Shown piece by piece: positions 61,669 to 64,000 of a DNA stretch of 64,000 nt. Location of the stretch: assembly GCA_009699205.1 (NCBI GenBank), contig WLOP01000001.1, forward strand, positions 164,232 to 228,231, read 5' to 3'. How positions within the stretch are numbered: the stretch's first letter is position 1; the number at the start of each line of letters is the position of its first letter. The translations under genes were made by a program, and so were the position numbers. The notes under the pieces were generated by a model. It was not told the DNA's origin. It made no database searches and was given only the letters and a program-made list of their open reading frames with translations. This DNA comes from Actinomycetota bacterium (GTDB lineage Bacteria > Actinomycetota > Actinomycetes > Nanopelagicales > Nanopelagicaceae).

Positions 61669-63864
61669 TTACTCAGAAGCCGGAACGTCTTCAAGGACAG
61701 GGACCAACGAGAGCTTGCCCTTAGGGTCAATCTCGCCAATCTCCACCTGAATCTTGTCGCCCACCTTCATCACTTCTTCAAGGTTTTCAATGCGCTTTCC
61801 GCCATGCATCTTGCGAATTTGCGAGACGTGGAGCAAGCCATCTTTACCTGGCAATAGCGAGATAAATGCGCCGAATGCAGCAAGTTTTACAACGGTACCG
61901 AGGTAACGCTCTCCCACTTCTGGCATTTGAGGATTAGCTATCGCGTTAATTTGAGCACGAGCAGCCTCAGCCTTTGGCCCATCAGTTGCACCGATATAAA
62001 TGGTGCCGTCATCTTCAATAGAAATTTCAGCGCCAGTTTCATCTTGAATCTGGTTGATGATCTTTCCCTTAGGTCCGATAACCGCTCCGATTTGATCCAC
62101 AGGAATCTTGATCGAGATGATTCTTGGGGCAAATGGGCTCATCTCATCTGGAGTGTCGATAGCTTCTGCCATAACATCCAAAATTGCTAGACGAGCTTCT
62201 TTTGCTTGGTGGAGTGCGCCGGCAAGAACTGATGCAGGAATTCCATCGAGCTTCGTATCGAGTTGAAGTGCGGTGACGAATTCACGTGTACCGGCAACTT
62301 TGAAGTCCATATCTCCGAAAGCATCTTCTGCTCCCAAAATATCTGTGAGAGCAACATATTCAACTTTGCCATCAACATCATCAGAGATAAGACCCATAGC
62401 AATACCAGCAACTGGCGCACGAAGTGGCACACCAGCATTAAGGAGAGCAAGGGTTGAAGCACAGACAGAACCCATGGACGTTGATCCATTTGAACCTAGA
62501 GCTTCAGAAACCTGACGAATCGCATATGGAAATTCTTCGCGGCTTGGCAATACTGGGACGAGTGCGCGTTCAGCAAGCGCTCCGTGACCAATTTCGCGAC
62601 GCTTTGGTGTTCCTACGCGACCAGTCTCACCAGTTGAATATGGTGGGAAGTTGTAGTTGTGCATATAACGCTTATGGTTCTCAGGATTTAACGTATCTAG
62701 CTGTTGCTCCATCTTGAGCATGTTCAGCGTTGTGATACCAAGAATCTGAGTCTCTCCGCGTTCGAAGATTGCTGAGCCGTGAACGCGAGGAATTACTTCT
62801 ACCTCTGCAGATAACGCACGAATGTCACGCAATCCGCGTCCATCGATACGAATCTTGTCGCGCAATACGCGTTGACGAACCAATTTCTTGGTCAGAGAAC
62901 GGAAAGCAGCTGGAATCTCTTTTTCGCGACCTTCGAATGTGGCTGCGAGTGATTCCTTAGTTGCCTTACTGATGCGATCAGTCTCTGTTTCGCGCTCTTG
63001 CTTGCCTGCAATTGTCAGCGCCTTAGCGAGATCCTTGCCTGCGAAATCTGAGACCGCAGCGAATGCATCATCTTGGTAATCCAAGAAGATGGGGAATTCA
63101 GCTGTTGGCTTTGCTGCAGCTTTAGCAACCTTGGCTTGAGCTTCACAGAGTGCACGGATAAATGGCTTTGAGGCATCAAGTCCCTGGGCAACAATCTCCT
63201 CAGTAGGAGTTGGCGCTCCACCCTTGATGAGTTCAATTGTTTGAGCAGTTGCTTCTGCTTCAACCATCATGATCGCAACATCATCGCCGCTTACGCGACC
63301 TGCAACGACCATGTCGAAGACTGCCTCTGAAAGCTGTGAGTGATCAGGGAATGCAACCCATTGACCTTTAATCAATGCAACGCGAACGCCACCGATTGGG
63401 CCAGAGAATGGCAATCCTGCTAATTGTGTTGACATGGATGCGGCGTTGATTGCAACTACGTCATACATGTGATCTGGGTTAAGGGCCATAACTGTTACGA
63501 CAACTTGAACCTCATTGCGTAAACCCTTAACAAAGGATGGACGTAATGGTCGGTCGATCAAACGGCATGTGAGAATCGCATCTTCCGACGGACGACCTTC
63601 GCGACGGAAGAATGATCCGGGAATGCGGCCAACTGCGTACATGCGCTCTTCAACATCCACTGTAAGTGGGAAGAAGTCGAATTGATCTTTTGGTTGCTTA
63701 GATACTGTTGTTGCTGAAAGCAACATAGTTTCGTCATCTAAGTAGACAGCGGTGCTGCCTCCTGCTTGACGGGCTAGGCGCCCAGTTTCAAAACGTATTT
63801 CTCTTTTTCCGAATTTTCCGTTATCAATGATTGCAACGGCAGACGAAATTTCTTGACCCTCCAT
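61669..63864 (-). CDS. pnp: Polyribonucleotide nucleotidyltransferase (PNPase)
   Basis: The 731-residue phosphorolytic 3'-5' exonuclease has two RNase PH domains: one with [22 protein letters not shown] near residue 88, and a second with [32 protein letters not shown] near 340 and [24 protein letters not shown] near 460. A KH domain ([29 protein letters not shown] near 590) and an S1 domain ([33 protein letters not shown] near 650) end it. AACAGGAG precedes the ATG. The actinobacterial enzyme also makes or turns over 3' tails and, in relatives, ppGpp. Confidence 0.97.
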   Translation of the reverse strand: MEGQEISSAVAIIDNGKFGKREIRFETGRLARQAGGSTAVYLDDETMLLSATTVSKQPKDQFDFFPLTVDVEERMYAVGRIPGSFFRREGRPSEDAILTCRLIDRPLRPSFVKGLRNEVQVVVTVMALNPDHMYDVVAINAASMSTQLAGLPFSGPIGGVRVALIKGQWVAFPDHSQLSEAVFDMVVAGRVSGDDVAIMMVEAEATAQTIELIKGGAPTPTEEIVAQGLDASKPFIRALCEAQAKVAKAAAKPTAEFPIFLDYQDDAFAAVSDFAGKDLAKALTIAGKQERETETDRISKATKESLAATFEGREKEIPAAFRSLTKKLVRQRVLRDKIRIDGRGLRDIRALSAEVEVIPRVHGSAIFERGETQILGITTLNMLKMEQQLDTLNPENHKRYMHNYNFPPYSTGETGRVGTPKRREIGHGALAERALVPVLPSREEFPYAIRQVSEALGSNGSTSMGSVCASTLALLNAGVPLRAPVAGIAMGLISDDVDGKVEYVALTDILGAEDAFGDMDFKVAGTREFVTALQLDTKLDGIPASVLAGALHQAKEARLAILDVMAEAIDTPDEMSPFAPRIISIKIPVDQIGAVIGPKGKIINQIQDETGAEISIEDDGTIYIGATDGPKAEAARAQINAIANPQMPEVGERYLGTVVKLAAFGAFISLLPGKDGLLHVSQIRKMHGGKRIENLEEVMKVGDKIQVEIGEIDPKGKLSLVPVLEDVPASE

Positions 63865-64000
63865 GGGTCGCTCCTGTTCTCGATCAACTCGAGAGACCTA
63901 ATGAATCTTCGATCGAAGTCAACGGAGTTCTACTTGTGTGACAAGGACTATCCGTAAACCACTACCGAGGACCATTGCTCCCGGTTGATCGTTCTAATTA
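63865..64000 (-). ncRNA. Structured pnp leader, possible Actino-pnp RNA
   Basis: The 136 bases before pnp hold no gene. On the minus strand the outer part reads CCGGGAGCAATGGTCCTCGG followed by TAGTGGTTTACGG, which resembles what I remember of the Actino-pnp RNA found in front of actinobacterial pnp genes. Nearer the gene there is a 12-base palindrome CTTCGATCGAAG (63907-63918). A hairpin TCTCGA/TCGAGA (63878-63894) lies just before the ribosome site. Autocontrol of pnp through its leader is known in other bacteria. The family match needs a covariance search; the window edge may cut the RNA. Confidence 0.5.

Overview
The window is chromosomal DNA from an actinobacterium with a compact, moderate-GC genome. 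Gene content and order match the actinobacterial core: ino1 with a PadR regulator; a ROK glucokinase / SRPBCC / FadD15-type ligase / PimB'-type mannosyltransferase / NlpC-P60 block; DUF3000-RNase D-dxs; ceoB-ceoC, dut, DUF3093 and DUF4193; and a long block pnp-M16 protease-dapB ... thyX-dapA-rnj-ftsK-rimO-pgsA-cinA-clgR-recA-recX-miaB-miaA-dapF-hflX. The small gaps, many stop-overlapping gene pairs, moderate GC and a SAM-regulated uptake operon suggest a streamlined freshwater lineage such as acI/Nanopelagicales. That placement is inferred from style and content, not proved. I see no transposon, prophage, CRISPR array, rRNA or tRNA gene.

Layout. 1-2.4 kb: a heterodimeric ABC exporter. 2.4-4.3 kb: a SulP anion permease and a CopC-like protein, on the minus strand. 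4.38-7.8 kb: a SAM-IV-type riboswitch heading an amino-acid ABC uptake operon (lipoprotein, permease, ATPase) that ends with an N-formylglutamate amidohydrolase-family gene; this is the most interesting regulated unit. 7.8-14.5 kb: short-chain dehydrogenase and enoyl-CoA hydratase genes, a small LuxR-type HTH protein, an unknown membrane protein, padR-ino1, a uracil permease with a long leader, and a LysE exporter. 14.5-24.3 kb: an orphan Cas4-like FeS nuclease, an acyltransferase, an odd membrane-anchored alpha/beta-hydrolase relative, glucokinase, an acyl-CoA ligase, a sensor-less two-component pair, a PIM mannosyltransferase and a cell-wall hydrolase. 24.3-36.3 kb: an EamA exporter, RNase D, an FTR1 iron permease, a FadA/FadB beta-oxidation pair, dxs, a TipAS-domain protein and aconitase. 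36.3-41.3 kb: an RNA methyltransferase, Trk potassium-uptake regulators, dut, a thioesterase and small actinobacterial families. 41.4-64 kb: the core block of DNA repair, tRNA modification, lysine/DAP synthesis, RNA decay and cell division, almost all on the minus strand.

Three genome-wide habits stand out. First, about twenty start codons lie 6-8 bases downstream of a TANNNT -10 hexamer, so leaderless transcription looks like the normal way to start transcription units here. Second, nearly every convergent pair overlaps; four pairs share a 4-base stop-on-stop overlap and dxs/fadB overlap by 59 bases, leaving no room for intrinsic terminators. Third, recX has no ATG, GTG or TTG start and seems to begin at an ATT fused to the recA stop codon.

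Functionally, ino1, pimB' and the acyltransferase point to phosphatidylinositol mannoside lipids. dapA, dapB and dapF supply diaminopimelate. fadA, fadB, the acyl-CoA ligase and the hydratase handle acyl chains. recA (with a LexA box), recX, ftsK, thyX and dut form the DNA maintenance set.
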